Assembly: GCA_040635515.1 (NCBI GenBank)
Contig: JBEYHY010000001.1
Span: 806,001 to 870,000, forward strand
Origin: Prauserella_A sp040635515
GTDB taxonomy: Bacteria > Actinomycetota > Actinomycetes > Mycobacteriales > Pseudonocardiaceae
Direction of reading: 5' to 3'
DNA length: 64,000 nucleotides
Position 1 is the stretch's first letter; each line of letters starts with the position of its first letter. This document shows positions 52,011-60,958 of the stretch, piece after piece. Position numbers and translations under genes: made by a program. Under the pieces are notes generated by a model that made no database searches, was not told where the DNA came from, and saw nothing but the letters and a program-made list of their open reading frames with translations.

Positions 52011-52664
52011 GTGGATCTCTTCTCACGTTCGTGGGACGCGTTGCGCGCCGCGGTGGACGAACTGTCCGGCCAGGACTGGGAACGACCGTCCGGCTGTGCG
52101 GGCTGGCTTGTCAGGGACCTGGTGTGTCACCTGGTCATCGACGCCCAGGACGTACTGATCACGCTGGTCACTCCCGTCGATGCCGAGCCGACCACGGACG
52201 CGGTGGGCTACTGGAAGCTCGTCGACCCTCCCCGCGGCGACGACCCGCTCGACGCCCTGATCCCGAGGCTCGCCGCAGCCTACGGTGATCCGGAATTGCT
52301 CAGGTTCCATCTCGGCGATGTCGGGTCCGCCGCGGGCCGCGCCGCCGCGCTCGCCGATCGCGCCGCCACGATCGGTACCCAAGACATGGTGCTGACGGCG
52401 GGGGATTACCTGACCGCCTACGTCCTGGAGTGGGCGCTGCATCACCTCGACCTGATCGCCTGCCTGCCCTCGGCGGAGGAGCCACCGGAGGAGACCCTCG
52501 CCCAGGCTCGCGGCATGCTGGAGAGGATCATCGGTTCGCCGCTTCCCGCGTCGCTGTCCGACAAGGACGCGCTGCTGGTCGTGACGGGACGCCGGTCGCC
52601 GACCGATGAGGAGAAGGCCGCGCTCGGCTGCCTCGCGGCGCGGTTACCCATGGCGATCGGCTGA
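52011..52664 (+). CDS. Maleylpyruvate isomerase/DinB-type (TIGR03083-like) protein
   Basis: 217 residues from the GTG at 52011. The MDMPI N-terminal domain is recognisable: LFSRSWDALRAAVDELSGQD, then CAGWLVRDLVCHLVIDAQDV with the metal-binding His, and AYVLEWALHHLDLIACL with the further His residues. These four-helix proteins are often mycothiol-dependent transferases or isomerases; the substrate is unknown. TACCGT lies six bases before the GTG, a likely leaderless -10. Arrays D and E flank the gene in opposite orientations. Confidence 0.82.
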   Translation: MDLFSRSWDALRAAVDELSGQDWERPSGCAGWLVRDLVCHLVIDAQDVLITLVTPVDAEPTTDAVGYWKLVDPPRGDDPLDALIPRLAAAYGDPELLRFHLGDVGSAAGRAAALADRAATIGTQDMVLTAGDYLTAYVLEWALHHLDLIACLPSAEEPPEETLAQARGMLERIIGSPLPASLSDKDALLVVTGRRSPTDEEKAALGCLAARLPMAIG

Positions 52665-52676
52665 CCGAGTATCCCG

Positions 52677-52738
52677 GCCTGAACGCGGATCTCGGCGTCC
52701 TCGGTGCGGATCTCGGTGTCCTGGACGGGGGACTCGCG
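52677..52738 (-). repeat. 3'-end repeat array E (cap plus two 21-bp units)
   Basis: Read on the - strand: cap CGCGAGTCCCCCGTCCAGGA, then two units with core GAGATCCGC. It starts 12 bp after the stop of the leftward VKOR gene and runs in that gene's sense, ending near the stop of the convergent MDMPI-type gene. Confidence 0.86.
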
Positions 52739-52750
52739 CGGGCGGCGGCC

Positions 52751-53377
52751 TCAGCCGACCAGGCTCGCCCAGTAGGTCCAGAATCGCTGGCCGATGAGGA
52801 CGACGACGAGGAGCATCCAGAACAGCAGCGGCGCGAGGTGGTGCCGCCCGAGCGTGGTGGCCGCGCCGCCGCCGAAGGGAAGGTTGCCCGACACCACGTT
52901 GTGAACGGTGGTGTACCAGAAGATCGGAATCATGACCGCCCAGACGATCATGCAGTACGGGCACAGCGCCCCGATGTCGTAGAGGCTCTGCGCGATCAGC
53001 CAGTGGATGAACCCGACCCCGAACAGCGTGCCGAGCTGAAGTCCCAGCCAGAACCAGCGCGGCAGCCTGGCCCCCGCGAGCAGCGCGATGCCGACGGTCG
53101 CGACGACGGGGAACGCGGCGACCCCGATGATCGGGTTGGGGAACCCGAACGCGGCCGCCTGCGCGCTTTCCATGACCGATCCGCACGAGAGTGTGGCGTC
53201 GATCGAGCACGACGGCTGATAGAATGGGTTCTCCAGCAGCGCGATACGTTCGATGAGCAGTATGAACGACGCGGCGAAGCCGATGAGGCCACCGGCGGCC
53301 AGCACCCACGCCGTGATCAGCCTGACGCGTAGTCCGGTGTCCTCGGCAACCGCGTCGTCCTCTGCGGTCGGGGCCAT
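52751..53377 (-). CDS. Vitamin K epoxide reductase family protein
   Basis: 208 residues, five membrane helices. The VKOR active site is present: CSIDATLSCGSVMESAQAAA with the loop Cys pair near residue 60, and GALCPYCMIVWAVMIPIFWY with the CPYC redox motif near residue 140. In actinobacteria VKOR replaces DsbB and reoxidises DsbA-like proteins, passing electrons to menaquinone. No DsbA-like gene is adjacent. Convergent with the MDMPI-type gene; array E lies between. Confidence 0.93.
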   Translation of the reverse strand: MAPTAEDDAVAEDTGLRVRLITAWVLAAGGLIGFAASFILLIERIALLENPFYQPSCSIDATLSCGSVMESAQAAAFGFPNPIIGVAAFPVVATVGIALLAGARLPRWFWLGLQLGTLFGVGFIHWLIAQSLYDIGALCPYCMIVWAVMIPIFWYTTVHNVVSGNLPFGGGAATTLGRHHLAPLLFWMLLVVVLIGQRFWTYWASLVG

Positions 53378-53589
53378 GTTCGGTGATCCTCTCGTTCTGG
53401 CACACCGGCAAGGGGCCGAGGCTTGCCGTCACTGGGCCGTCCCGGTGAATTCCGTGGCCGTCACGGTACGCCGCACGTCCGCCTTGCCCTGATCGGGGGA
53501 CGGACCGCTCATGGCATTGCTCACCCCGGCACTCGTGGCCGTATCTCGCGGGCTGTGTCTTCGGCTACCCTCGGCGCTGCCGATGGTTC

Positions 53590-53780
53590 ACCCGATCTCG
53601 TGTGGAGAGGGTGAGGAAAACAGGGAACCCGGTGGAAATCCGGGACTGCCCCGCAGCGGTAAGCGGGAACGACCGCCGTCATCGAGCACTGGGCGACACC
53701 GCCTGGGAAGCGACGGCCAGTAGGTCCACCGGAAGCACCGGTGGGTGCCCGCGAGTCCGAATACCTGCCACCGGTACGTG
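53590..53780 (+). ncRNA. Cobalamin riboswitch upstream of metE
   Basis: Conserved pieces appear in order: GGGAACCCGGTGGAAATCCG, GGACTGCCCCGCAGCGGTAA, GCACTGGGCGAC, CTGGGAAGCGACGGCCAGTA, and the B12-box region GCGAGTCCGAATACCTGCC. When cobalamin binds, it should reduce expression of the B12-independent methionine synthase downstream, in favour of MetH. About 130 bp separate it from the ATG and may hold the expression platform. The exact 5' and 3' ends are approximate. Confidence 0.93.
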
Positions 53781-53910
53781 CACCGCCGGTGCACGTGGGT
53801 CCGGAGCCTCGTGGGCGGGCCGGCGGACACGGTGTTTCGTGCTGCCGTCGTCGTGCTCGTCCTCGTGGCTCCAGGAGCCGTCATCAGCGAGCTCGCGGGG
53901 AGAGAGCCGA

Positions 53911-56199
53911 ATGAACGCACCGCAGCCCGCGATCGGGTCGACCGTGCTGGGGTACCCGCGAATCGGGCCACGCAGGGAACTCAAACGCGCACTGGAGCGG
54001 TTCTGGGCAGGCAGCGTCGATGAGAGCGAGTTGTCGGCAACGGCCCGCGAACTGCGCGCGGCGACCTGGCGGGAACTGGCCGGGGCCGGCCTGGATTCGA
54101 TCCCTTCGAACACCTTCTCCTTCTACGATCAGGTCCTGGACACGGCGGTGCTGTTCGGCGCCGTGCCACGGCGATTCCGCGATCTCGGACTATCCGATGT
54201 GGACACCTACTTCGCGATGGCCCGCGGTGCCGGGGGAGCCGCGCCGCTGGAGCTGACGAAGTGGTTCGACACCAACTACCACTACCTCGTCCCCGAGCTT
54301 GGGCCGGAAACCCGGTTCTCGGTCGCCGGGGACAAGCCCGTCGCGGAGTACGGTGAGGCCGCGGCTCTCGGGATCGCCACGAGGCCGGTTCTGGTGGGGC
54401 CCGCCACGTTCCTGTTGCTTGCGAAACCGGACGCGACCGCGCCGGAGGGGTTCACGCCGCTCGACCTGCTCGACGACCTCGTGGAGTCCTACGCGGTGCT
54501 GTTGACGCGGCTGGCCGAGGCGGGCGCCGAATGGGTGCAACTCGACGAGCCCGCGTTCGTCGCCGACCGCACGGATGCCGAACTGGCCGCGTTGCGCAGC
54601 GCCTACGAGCGGCTCAGTGCCGTTGAGCGCAGGCCGAAACTGCTGGTGGCAGGGTACTTCGGCGATTTCGGTGACGCGCTTGGAGTGCTGGCGGGCACCG
54701 AAATCGACGGTGTCGCGCTCGACCTCGTCGCAGGCCCGGCGGCGGCCGACCGCGTTCCCGCCATCGCGGGACTGCGCGACAAGGTGGTTGTCGCGGGTGT
54801 CGTCGACGGCCGCAACGTCTGGCGTGCCGATCTGGAAAGTGCCGCCGCGACCTGCGCGAGCCTGCTCGGGTCTGTGGGCTCGCTCGCGGTGTCGACCTCG
54901 TGCTCGCTGATGCACGTGCCCTACGACCTGGCGGTCGAGCGGAATCTCGACACTTCTGTCGTGGAAAGGCTGGCTTTTGCGAGGCAGAAGGTCGCCGAGG
55001 TCGTACTGCTGGGCAACGCGCTCACGCCGGGATCGGGCAACCTGTCGGCGAAACTCGCCGGTGCCGGTGAGCGAGCCCGAGCGGCGCGTGCGGCCGGTAG
55101 GCGCGACGACACCGTGCGGGGCCGGCTTGCCGCGCTCCGGCCGGAACATCGCGGCAGGGCCGGGTACGCCGAACGTGCCGCCGCGCAACGGAAACGGCTC
55201 GCGCTTCCCCCGCTGCCGACCACCACGATCGGCTCGTTCCCGCAGACCACGGACGTGCGCAGGGCGAGGGCCGAACTGCGCGCCGGCACGCTCACCGAGT
55301 CCGGGTACACCGAGCGGATGCGCGAGGAGATCCGCCGGGTGATCGCGTTGCAGGAGGACATCGGGCTGGACGTGCTCGTGCACGGCGAGCCGGAGCGCAA
55401 CGACATGGTGCAGTACTTCGCCGAACGACTCGAAGGGTTCGCCGCGACGGAGGGCGGCTGGGTCCAGTCCTACGGTTCACGGTGTGTGCGTCCTCCCATC
55501 CTGCACGGTGACGTGTCCAGGCCCGAGCCGATGACCCGCGAGTGGGCGACGTACGCGCAGTCGCTGACCACCAAGCCGGTCAAGGGAATGCTGACCGGCC
55601 CGGTCACGATCCTCGCCTGGTCGTTCGTGCGGGACGACCAGCCGCTGGCCGAGACGGCCGACCAGGTCGCGCTCGCGCTGCGGGACGAGGTTCGCGATCT
55701 CGAGCAGGCGGGGATCGGCGTCATCCAGGTCGACGAGCCCGCTTTGCGGGAGTTGCTTCCGCTCAGGCAGCGCGATCGGAAGTCCTATCTGGACTGGGCG
55801 GTGGCCTCGTTCAAACTCGCGACGGGCGGCGCCGCCGCGACGACGCAGATTCACACGCACCTGTGCTATTCGGAGTTCGCCGACGTGATCGAGGCGATCG
55901 ACGGGCTCGATGCCGACGTGACGACCGTCGAGGCAGCCCGCTCCAGGATGGAGGTGCTGGCGGACCTGCGCGACATCGGGTTCGCGCGAGGCGTCGGGCC
56001 CGGCGTCTACGACATCCACTCACCGGAGGTGCCCAGCGCGGCGCGGCTCACCGAGCTGTTGCGGACGGCCGCGAACGCGGTTCCGATCGACCGGTTGTGG
56101 GCCAACCCGGACTGCGGTCTCAAAACCCGCGGCTACGAGGAAACCGAGGCGGCGCTGAGGGCGATGGTGGCGGCCGCGGCCGCCGTCCGCGAGGGCTGA
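53911..56199 (+). CDS. metE: Cobalamin-independent methionine synthase
   Basis: 762 residues from the ATG at 53911, with GGGGAGAGAG upstream. N-terminal half: STVLGYPRIGPRRELKRALE, KWFDTNYHYLVPELGPETRF. C-terminal half: TTTIGSFPQTTDVRRARAEL, VHGEPERNDMVQYFAERLEG, and the zinc site in TQIHTHLCYSEFADVIEAID (His-x-Cys), with the further Glu and Cys at IHSPEVPSAARL and WANPDCGLKTRGY. It transfers a methyl group from 5-methyl-THF-polyglutamate to homocysteine. A cobalamin riboswitch precedes it. Confidence 0.96.
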   Translation: MNAPQPAIGSTVLGYPRIGPRRELKRALERFWAGSVDESELSATARELRAATWRELAGAGLDSIPSNTFSFYDQVLDTAVLFGAVPRRFRDLGLSDVDTYFAMARGAGGAAPLELTKWFDTNYHYLVPELGPETRFSVAGDKPVAEYGEAAALGIATRPVLVGPATFLLLAKPDATAPEGFTPLDLLDDLVESYAVLLTRLAEAGAEWVQLDEPAFVADRTDAELAALRSAYERLSAVERRPKLLVAGYFGDFGDALGVLAGTEIDGVALDLVAGPAAADRVPAIAGLRDKVVVAGVVDGRNVWRADLESAAATCASLLGSVGSLAVSTSCSLMHVPYDLAVERNLDTSVVERLAFARQKVAEVVLLGNALTPGSGNLSAKLAGAGERARAARAAGRRDDTVRGRLAALRPEHRGRAGYAERAAAQRKRLALPPLPTTTIGSFPQTTDVRRARAELRAGTLTESGYTERMREEIRRVIALQEDIGLDVLVHGEPERNDMVQYFAERLEGFAATEGGWVQSYGSRCVRPPILHGDVSRPEPMTREWATYAQSLTTKPVKGMLTGPVTILAWSFVRDDQPLAETADQVALALRDEVRDLEQAGIGVIQVDEPALRELLPLRQRDRKSYLDWAVASFKLATGGAAATTQIHTHLCYSEFADVIEAIDGLDADVTTVEAARSRMEVLADLRDIGFARGVGPGVYDIHSPEVPSAARLTELLRTAANAVPIDRLWANPDCGLKTRGYEETEAALRAMVAAAAAVREG

Positions 56200-56204
56200 G
56201 CGAT

Positions 56205-56235
56205 GCGCGGGCCCGCCGGACGAGCGGGCCCGCGC
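56205..56235. terminator. Hairpin between convergent metE and a leftward gene
   Basis: GCGCGGGCCCGC and GCGGGCCCGCGC form a perfect 12-bp stem with a 7-nt loop, 5 bp after the metE stop and 3 bp before the stop of the leftward gene. Confidence 0.75.
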
Positions 56236-56237
56236 GC

Positions 56238-56828
56238 CTACGCGCGATGCCGTGCCCTGATCCACGCGCGGTGGCCGTCGAGGTAGGGCTCGATGTCGTG
56301 CACCGTGCCGAGTACGACATCGGCCGGTGCGAGCAGCCTGCCGTCGAGCACGATGGCGTGCGCGCGCGTGAGCTGGTGCGCGGCCTGCCACCATTCCTCG
56401 TCGTCCCACAGCCGGAACACCCTCGGTGTCGTGTCGACGACGATCGTGATCTCGCCCGTGGCTTCGGAGCCGGGCAGGTTCAGCCGCTGGGCCGCTTTGA
56501 TCGTCCCCGCCGCCGTGGTCGATTCGAACCGGCCGAACGGGAGGGAATGGCCCAGCCGCAGGTCGTTGACGAGCTGGGCCGGTTCCCTGCGAGTGGTGAA
56601 CACGAACAGTTCGGCGGAGGCCGGGCTGCCCGGGTCGCCGTGTGCGAGACCGGCCGTGACGAGGGTGCCGTCCTCGGCGAACGCCCAGTAGCCCGTCATC
56701 CGCCTTCCCGACCAACCGGTTCGGCCGAACAGCGGCAGTTCGGCGGCGCTGTGCCGGATGCGCGCCTCGGTGCGTGCGTGGTGAGCCCAGAATCGCTTCG
56801 CCGCCCTGCGCCTGCTCCGGAACCTCAT
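56238..56828 (-). CDS. Hypothetical protein
   Basis: 196 residues from the ATG at 56828; the frame continues to 56888 but the Arg-rich MRFRSRRRAAKRFWAHHART start looks natural. It has recognisable beta-rich segments (MTGYWAFAEDGTLVTAGLAH, ELFVFTTRREPAQLVNDLRL, TGEITIVVDTTPRVFRLWDD) and ends in a helical part with RAHAIVLDGRLLAPADVVLG. I do not recognise a family. No signal peptide or membrane helix. It lies just upstream of nothing obvious and is convergent with metE. Confidence 0.68.
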   Translation of the reverse strand: MRFRSRRRAAKRFWAHHARTEARIRHSAAELPLFGRTGWSGRRMTGYWAFAEDGTLVTAGLAHGDPGSPASAELFVFTTRREPAQLVNDLRLGHSLPFGRFESTTAAGTIKAAQRLNLPGSEATGEITIVVDTTPRVFRLWDDEEWWQAAHQLTRAHAIVLDGRLLAPADVVLGTVHDIEPYLDGHRAWIRARHRA

Positions 56829-56900
56829 CCGGTCATCGTGGCACGCGGGTGTGGCCGCCGATGCCCTTTCACCGTACGGATTTTCCACGCCGTGACGGTG

Positions 56901-57428
56901 TCAGCGAGAAGTGGCAACCAGATCGGCGGTCAGTACGAGATACCTTCCCGTCATGCCCTTCATCGCGGTGATCCCGAACGCGTAGCGGTCGGCGGTGCCC
57001 GTCGCCGTGATGCGCAACCGTCCTTCGGACTCGCTCACCCCGGTGATGGTCAGGTCGAACGCGGAGGTCGTCTCGCGCACGGTGAGCGAACCGCGCAGAA
57101 CCCACGCGTCGTCTCCGCGTTCGAGCGCGGTCGAGGTGAACGTGATGTCGGGGTGCCGTTCCGCGTCGAGGTACTGGGCCGACAGCACGGTGCCATCTCG
57201 TGTGGACAGTCCGGTGTGGAAACTGCTCGCCGCGATGGTCGCGGTCGCCGAGGATTCGTGCACCGGGTCGGTGACCTCGATGTGTCCTTCCCTGAGCGCG
57301 AAGGTGCCGCGGACAGGAGCGAGGCCGAAGAGATGTCTCGTGGTGAAGGTGATCGAGGAGTTGCCGTGGTCGATCCGGTAATCGCCGGGCGCGGGGATCA
57401 CGATGTCAGGTGTGCTCACGGGTCCCAT
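56901..57428 (-). CDS. YceI family protein (second copy)
   Basis: 175 residues from the ATG at 57428. Same fold and order of motifs as the copy at 38752-39285: GDYRIDHGNSSITFTTRHLF, LAPVRGTFALREGHIEVTDP, SAQYLDAERHPDITFTSTAL, LRGSLTVRETTSAFDLTITG, and RYAFGITAMKGMTGRYLVLT. No signal peptide. YceI-type lipocalin-like proteins bind isoprenoids; the cytosolic actinobacterial versions are uncharacterised. Divergent from the third histidine kinase. Confidence 0.88.
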   Translation of the reverse strand: MGPVSTPDIVIPAPGDYRIDHGNSSITFTTRHLFGLAPVRGTFALREGHIEVTDPVHESSATATIAASSFHTGLSTRDGTVLSAQYLDAERHPDITFTSTALERGDDAWVLRGSLTVRETTSAFDLTITGVSESEGRLRITATGTADRYAFGITAMKGMTGRYLVLTADLVATSR

Positions 57429-57581
57429 AACGACGTCCCTTTCTCGTGGGTTCCGTTGACAGGTTCCCAGCTTCGGCGGCACCGATGGGTTCCCGCATCG
57501 GCCGGAGGAGGATACCCGTGCCGACCACGGCCGGATGGCAGGTAGACCTTGGTCGATACCGGTGAAGGCCACCTCGGCCGT

Positions 57582-58727
57582 ATGGTCACCGATGTGCACA
57601 ACGCGTTCGTCTGCGGCAGGTATCGCGTGCCGCTGGTCGCCGCCGTCGGGCTGCTCACCGCCGCGACGGCCTATGGCCAGTGGGCTTCCGGCGTCAGAGG
57701 CCTGGCTTTCGCGGCGGACCTCGGGCTGGGCGTGCTTGCCTGTGCCGGGCTGTTTCTGGTGTTCGCGCGGCCGGTGACCGGTGCGCTCGTCCTTGCCGCG
57801 CTGGCGATGCTCGCGCCCACCGTCACTCCATCTGCCAGTATCGGGACCCTCCAGGTCGCGAGGACCAGATCGCTGCCGGTCGCGATCGGTGTCGCTCTCG
57901 CCGGGCTCGGCACACACACGTTGCGGGGATTGTGGCTGCCGGTTTCCGGCCTGCCGTTCGGCTGGTGGGTGGTGCTCGTCGCGGTGAGTCAGGCCGCGCT
58001 CGTCGCGTGGGGCGCGCTGGTGAAGGCCCACGGTGCGCTCATCGCGTCGCTTCGCGAGCGGGCGCGGCGTGCCGAGGCGGAACAGGGCAGGAGGGTCGCT
58101 GAGGCACGGGCGGCCGAGCGGGCCGCCATCGCGCGGGAGATGCACGACGTGCTCGCCCACCGGCTCTCGCTGGTGGCGACCTATGCGGGTGCGCTGGAAT
58201 ACCGTACGGACCACCCCCCGGAACGGCTCGCGGAGGCGGCGGGGGTCGTCAGGGCGGGCGTGCACCAGGCACTCGACGAACTCAGGGAGGTGATCGCCGT
58301 GCTGAAAGAGGATGACGACGAGGGGATCGCCTCCCGCGCGCCGCTTCCCGGCCTCGCCGACCTTCCCGCGCTGATCGCGGAGAGCGAGGCCGTGGGGACG
58401 CCCGTGGACCTGCACGACACACTGCGGGGCGCGGACGCGCTGCCCGCGCCGGCAGGGCGCACGGTGTATCGCGTCGTGCAGGAGGCGCTGACCAACGCCC
58501 GCAAGCACGCGCACGGCGAGCCGGTGCGGGTGTCGCTGCGTGGTTCGGCAGGCGCGGGTCTCGACGTCGAGGTGCGCAACCCGCTGGGCGCCACGCCTGG
58601 TGGCAACGGGCAGGGGATGGGGCTGGTCGGGCTCACCGAGCGGGTACGCCTCGCGGGCGGCACCCTCGATCACCACCGGAGCGCCCGCGAGTTCCGCGTG
58701 CACGCCTCGCTGCCGTGGCCAGCATGA
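57582..58727 (+). CDS. NarL-type sensor histidine kinase
   Basis: 381 residues from the ATG at 57582 (an in-frame GTG-like start lies 11 codons earlier). Four membrane helices occupy residues 12-150 (VPLVAAVGLLTAATAYGQWA, LGLGVLACAGLFLVFARPVT, ALVLAALAMLAPTVTPSASI, FGWWVVLVAVSQAALVAWGA). The phospho-accepting His is in AIAREMHDVLAHRLSLVATY. The HATPase domain has VYRVVQEALTNARKHAHGEP and GQGMGLVGLTERVRLAGGTL. The response regulator ATG overlaps its stop. Third such pair in the window and most like the first. Confidence 0.9.
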   Translation: MVTDVHNAFVCGRYRVPLVAAVGLLTAATAYGQWASGVRGLAFAADLGLGVLACAGLFLVFARPVTGALVLAALAMLAPTVTPSASIGTLQVARTRSLPVAIGVALAGLGTHTLRGLWLPVSGLPFGWWVVLVAVSQAALVAWGALVKAHGALIASLRERARRAEAEQGRRVAEARAAERAAIAREMHDVLAHRLSLVATYAGALEYRTDHPPERLAEAAGVVRAGVHQALDELREVIAVLKEDDDEGIASRAPLPGLADLPALIAESEAVGTPVDLHDTLRGADALPAPAGRTVYRVVQEALTNARKHAHGEPVRVSLRGSAGAGLDVEVRNPLGATPGGNGQGMGLVGLTERVRLAGGTLDHHRSAREFRVHASLPWPA

Positions 58728-59377
58728 CCGCGCCGGTCAGGGTGCTCCTCGTCGACGACGACGCGCTGGTGCGAGCGGGGCTGACGATGATGCTCGACGG
58801 CGTCGAAGGCATCGTGGTCGTCGCCCAGGCAAGCGACGGCGCCGAGGTGCCCGGCGTGCTCAACGCCCACACCGTCGACGTCGTGCTCATGGACATCCGG
58901 ATGCCGGGGACGGACGGCATCAGCGCGACCCGGCAGGTGCGCGCGCGAGCCGACCCGCCCGAAGTCATCATCCTGACCACGTTCGACGCCGACGAGAACG
59001 TGTTGCGGGCGCTCAGGGCGGGGGCAGGCGGCTTCCTGCTGAAGGACTCACCGCCCGCCGACCTGGCCGACGCCGTCGTCAAGGTCGCCGCGGGGGACCC
59101 GATCCTGTCGCCGCGCATCACCCGGCGCCTGATGGAAAGGGCGGCGACCGAAGCCGGTGCCTACGAGCGGGCGCGGTCGGCGCTGGCCGCACTGAGCGAC
59201 CGCGAGCACGAGGTCGCGCTCGCGGTCGGCCAGGGCAGGACCAACGCGGAGATCGCGGCGAGCCTCAGCGTCAGCGTGGCCACGGTGAAGGCGCACATGA
59301 CCAGGATCATGGCCAAGCTCGGCTTCGGTAATCGCACGCAGATCGCGTTGCTCATGCACGACGCGGGCCTGTGCTGA
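58724..59377 (+). CDS. LuxR/NarL family response regulator
   Basis: 217 residues from the ATG at 58724, overlapping the kinase stop (ATGA). Receiver: VLLVDDDALVRAGLTMMLDG, the phosphorylated Asp in VDVVLMDIRMPGTDGI, and GGFLLKDSPPADLADAVVKV. DNA-binding domain: LSDREHEVALAVGQGRTNAE and SVATVKAHMTRIMAKLGFGN. It pairs with the preceding kinase. Convergent with the MFS exporter gene, which lies 8 bp further on. Confidence 0.9.
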   Translation: MTAPVRVLLVDDDALVRAGLTMMLDGVEGIVVVAQASDGAEVPGVLNAHTVDVVLMDIRMPGTDGISATRQVRARADPPEVIILTTFDADENVLRALRAGAGGFLLKDSPPADLADAVVKVAAGDPILSPRITRRLMERAATEAGAYERARSALAALSDREHEVALAVGQGRTNAEIAASLSVSVATVKAHMTRIMAKLGFGNRTQIALLMHDAGLC

Positions 59378-59385
59378 CGACGTGG

Positions 59386-60882
59386 TCACGCCGAGGGCAC
59401 GGGCTGCGCGGGCTGCCGCTGCCGTAGCAGCAGAAACGCCTGAACTCCGGTGTAGGCGAGCAGAATCGCGCCGACGATGGCGCTGACCTGTACACCGTTG
59501 ACGAATGACTCGCGTGCCGCGGCCAGCAGCGCCTCGCCTTCCTGGGCAGGCAGTGCCGACGACACCGCGACGGCGCCACCGAGGGTTTCGTGAGCGGGTG
59601 CCGCCGCGTCCGCGGGGATTCCTGATCGGTACACGGCGGTCGCGATACTGCCGAGCACCGCGGTACCCAGAGCGCCACCGAGTTCGAAGCCCGTCTCGGA
59701 GATCGCCGACGCCGCGCCGGCGCGCTCGGGGGGAGCGGTGGTGATGATCAGGTCGTTGGTCAGCGTTTCCGAGAGCGGGACACCGAACCCGACCAGCGCC
59801 ATGCCGGTGACGAGCACCGCGAGTCCGCCGTCGACACCGATCGCGATCAGCGTCGCGAAGCCGGCGGCCGCGACGAGCAGGCCGATTCCGATCAGCCATC
59901 GCACCGGGAACCGGCGGGCCAGCCTCGCCGCCGCGAGCGAACCGGCGACACCGGCCACGGTGGTCGGCAGCAGCCACATCGCCGCCGTCATCGGCCGCAG
60001 CCCGAGAACGAGCTGGAGGTACTGGGGTACCAGGAAGAGCAAGCCCACCAGCGCGAAGACGCCGAGCATGTTGGTGAGTACCGACGCGCTGAACGCCCGG
60101 TGCTTGAACAGTTCGAGGTCGAGCATCGGGTCCTTGAGCCGCCGCTGCCTGCGCACGAAGACGGCACCGATCGCGAGACCGGCCAGCGCGCTCGCCGCGG
60201 CGAGCGGTTCCGCGCCGTACTCGGCGAAGCGCTTGATTCCGTAGACGACGGGCAGGACGGCGGCCAGCGAGAGCACGGCCGACAGCGGATCGAAGCGACC
60301 CGGGTTGGGATCGCGCGCCTCCGGCAGCAGGAAGGGGCCGACGACGAGTAGCAGCAGCATCACCGGAACGTTGATGAGGAACACCGAACCCCACCAGAAG
60401 TGTTCGAGCAGCCAGCCGCCGAGCACCGGGCCGAGCGCCATGCCGCCGGAGAATCCGGAGCCCCACACGGCGATCGCGATCCTGCGCTGTGCCGGGTCGA
60501 GGAACATGCCCCTGATGAGCGAAAGGGTCGAAGGCATGAGCGTCGCACCTCCGACGCCCAGCAGTGCCCTCGCCACGATGAGCAGGGCCGCATTGGGTGC
60601 GAAAGCGGCGAATACGGACGCCACGCCGAACGCCGCGGCACCGGCGAGGAGTAGTTTCCTGCGGCCGATGCGGTCGCCGAGCGTGCCCATCAGCACGAGC
60701 AGTCCGGCGAGGACGAACGAATAGATGTCGACGATCCACAGCTGCTCCGCCCCCGTGGGGCCGAGGTCCTCGCTGAGGTAGGGCAGCGCGAAACCGAGCA
60801 CGGTCATGTCGACGCTGATGAGCAGTACCGGCAGGACCAGTACTGCCAGCGCGAGCCATTCCCGGCGACCCGCCTTGACCAC
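59386..60882 (-). CDS. DHA2-family MFS drug exporter (14 helices)
   Basis: 498 residues. EmrB/QacA/SmvA-type signatures: LPVLLISVDMTVLGFALPYL in helix 1 with the conserved Asp, DIYSFVLAGLLVLMGTLGDR then RIGRRKLLLAG (motif A), RALLGVGGATLMPSTLSLIR, and WGSGFSGGMALGPVLGGWLL (motif C of antiporters). It probably exports cationic or hydrophobic toxins by proton exchange. A divergent TetR gene with two matching operators controls it, the classic QacR/QacA arrangement. Confidence 0.93.
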   Translation of the reverse strand: MVKAGRREWLALAVLVLPVLLISVDMTVLGFALPYLSEDLGPTGAEQLWIVDIYSFVLAGLLVLMGTLGDRIGRRKLLLAGAAAFGVASVFAAFAPNAALLIVARALLGVGGATLMPSTLSLIRGMFLDPAQRRIAIAVWGSGFSGGMALGPVLGGWLLEHFWWGSVFLINVPVMLLLLVVGPFLLPEARDPNPGRFDPLSAVLSLAAVLPVVYGIKRFAEYGAEPLAAASALAGLAIGAVFVRRQRRLKDPMLDLELFKHRAFSASVLTNMLGVFALVGLLFLVPQYLQLVLGLRPMTAAMWLLPTTVAGVAGSLAAARLARRFPVRWLIGIGLLVAAAGFATLIAIGVDGGLAVLVTGMALVGFGVPLSETLTNDLIITTAPPERAGAASAISETGFELGGALGTAVLGSIATAVYRSGIPADAAAPAHETLGGAVAVSSALPAQEGEALLAAARESFVNGVQVSAIVGAILLAYTGVQAFLLLRQRQPAQPVPSA

Positions 60883-60904
60883 GACACACTCTCCTAATTA
60901 CTGA

Positions 60905-60918
60905 ACAGTCCGGACGGT
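60905..60918. promoter_or_regulatory. TetR operator copy 1 (exporter side)
   Basis: ACAGTCCGGACGGT matches 12 of 14 positions of the second site at 60945-60958, exactly 40 bp away (about four helical turns). It lies 22 bp before the exporter start. Confidence 0.7.
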
Positions 60919-60944
60919 GCAGTAAGCACCGCTCTCGAAACTAA

Positions 60945-60958
60945 ACCGTCCAGACGGT
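60945..60958. promoter_or_regulatory. TetR operator copy 2 overlapping the tetR -10 element
   Basis: ACCGTC-CA-GACGGT is a perfect inverted repeat. Its last base begins TATAGT (60958-60963), the likely -10, seven bases before the leaderless ATG at 60971, so binding would shut off tetR itself. Confidence 0.75.
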
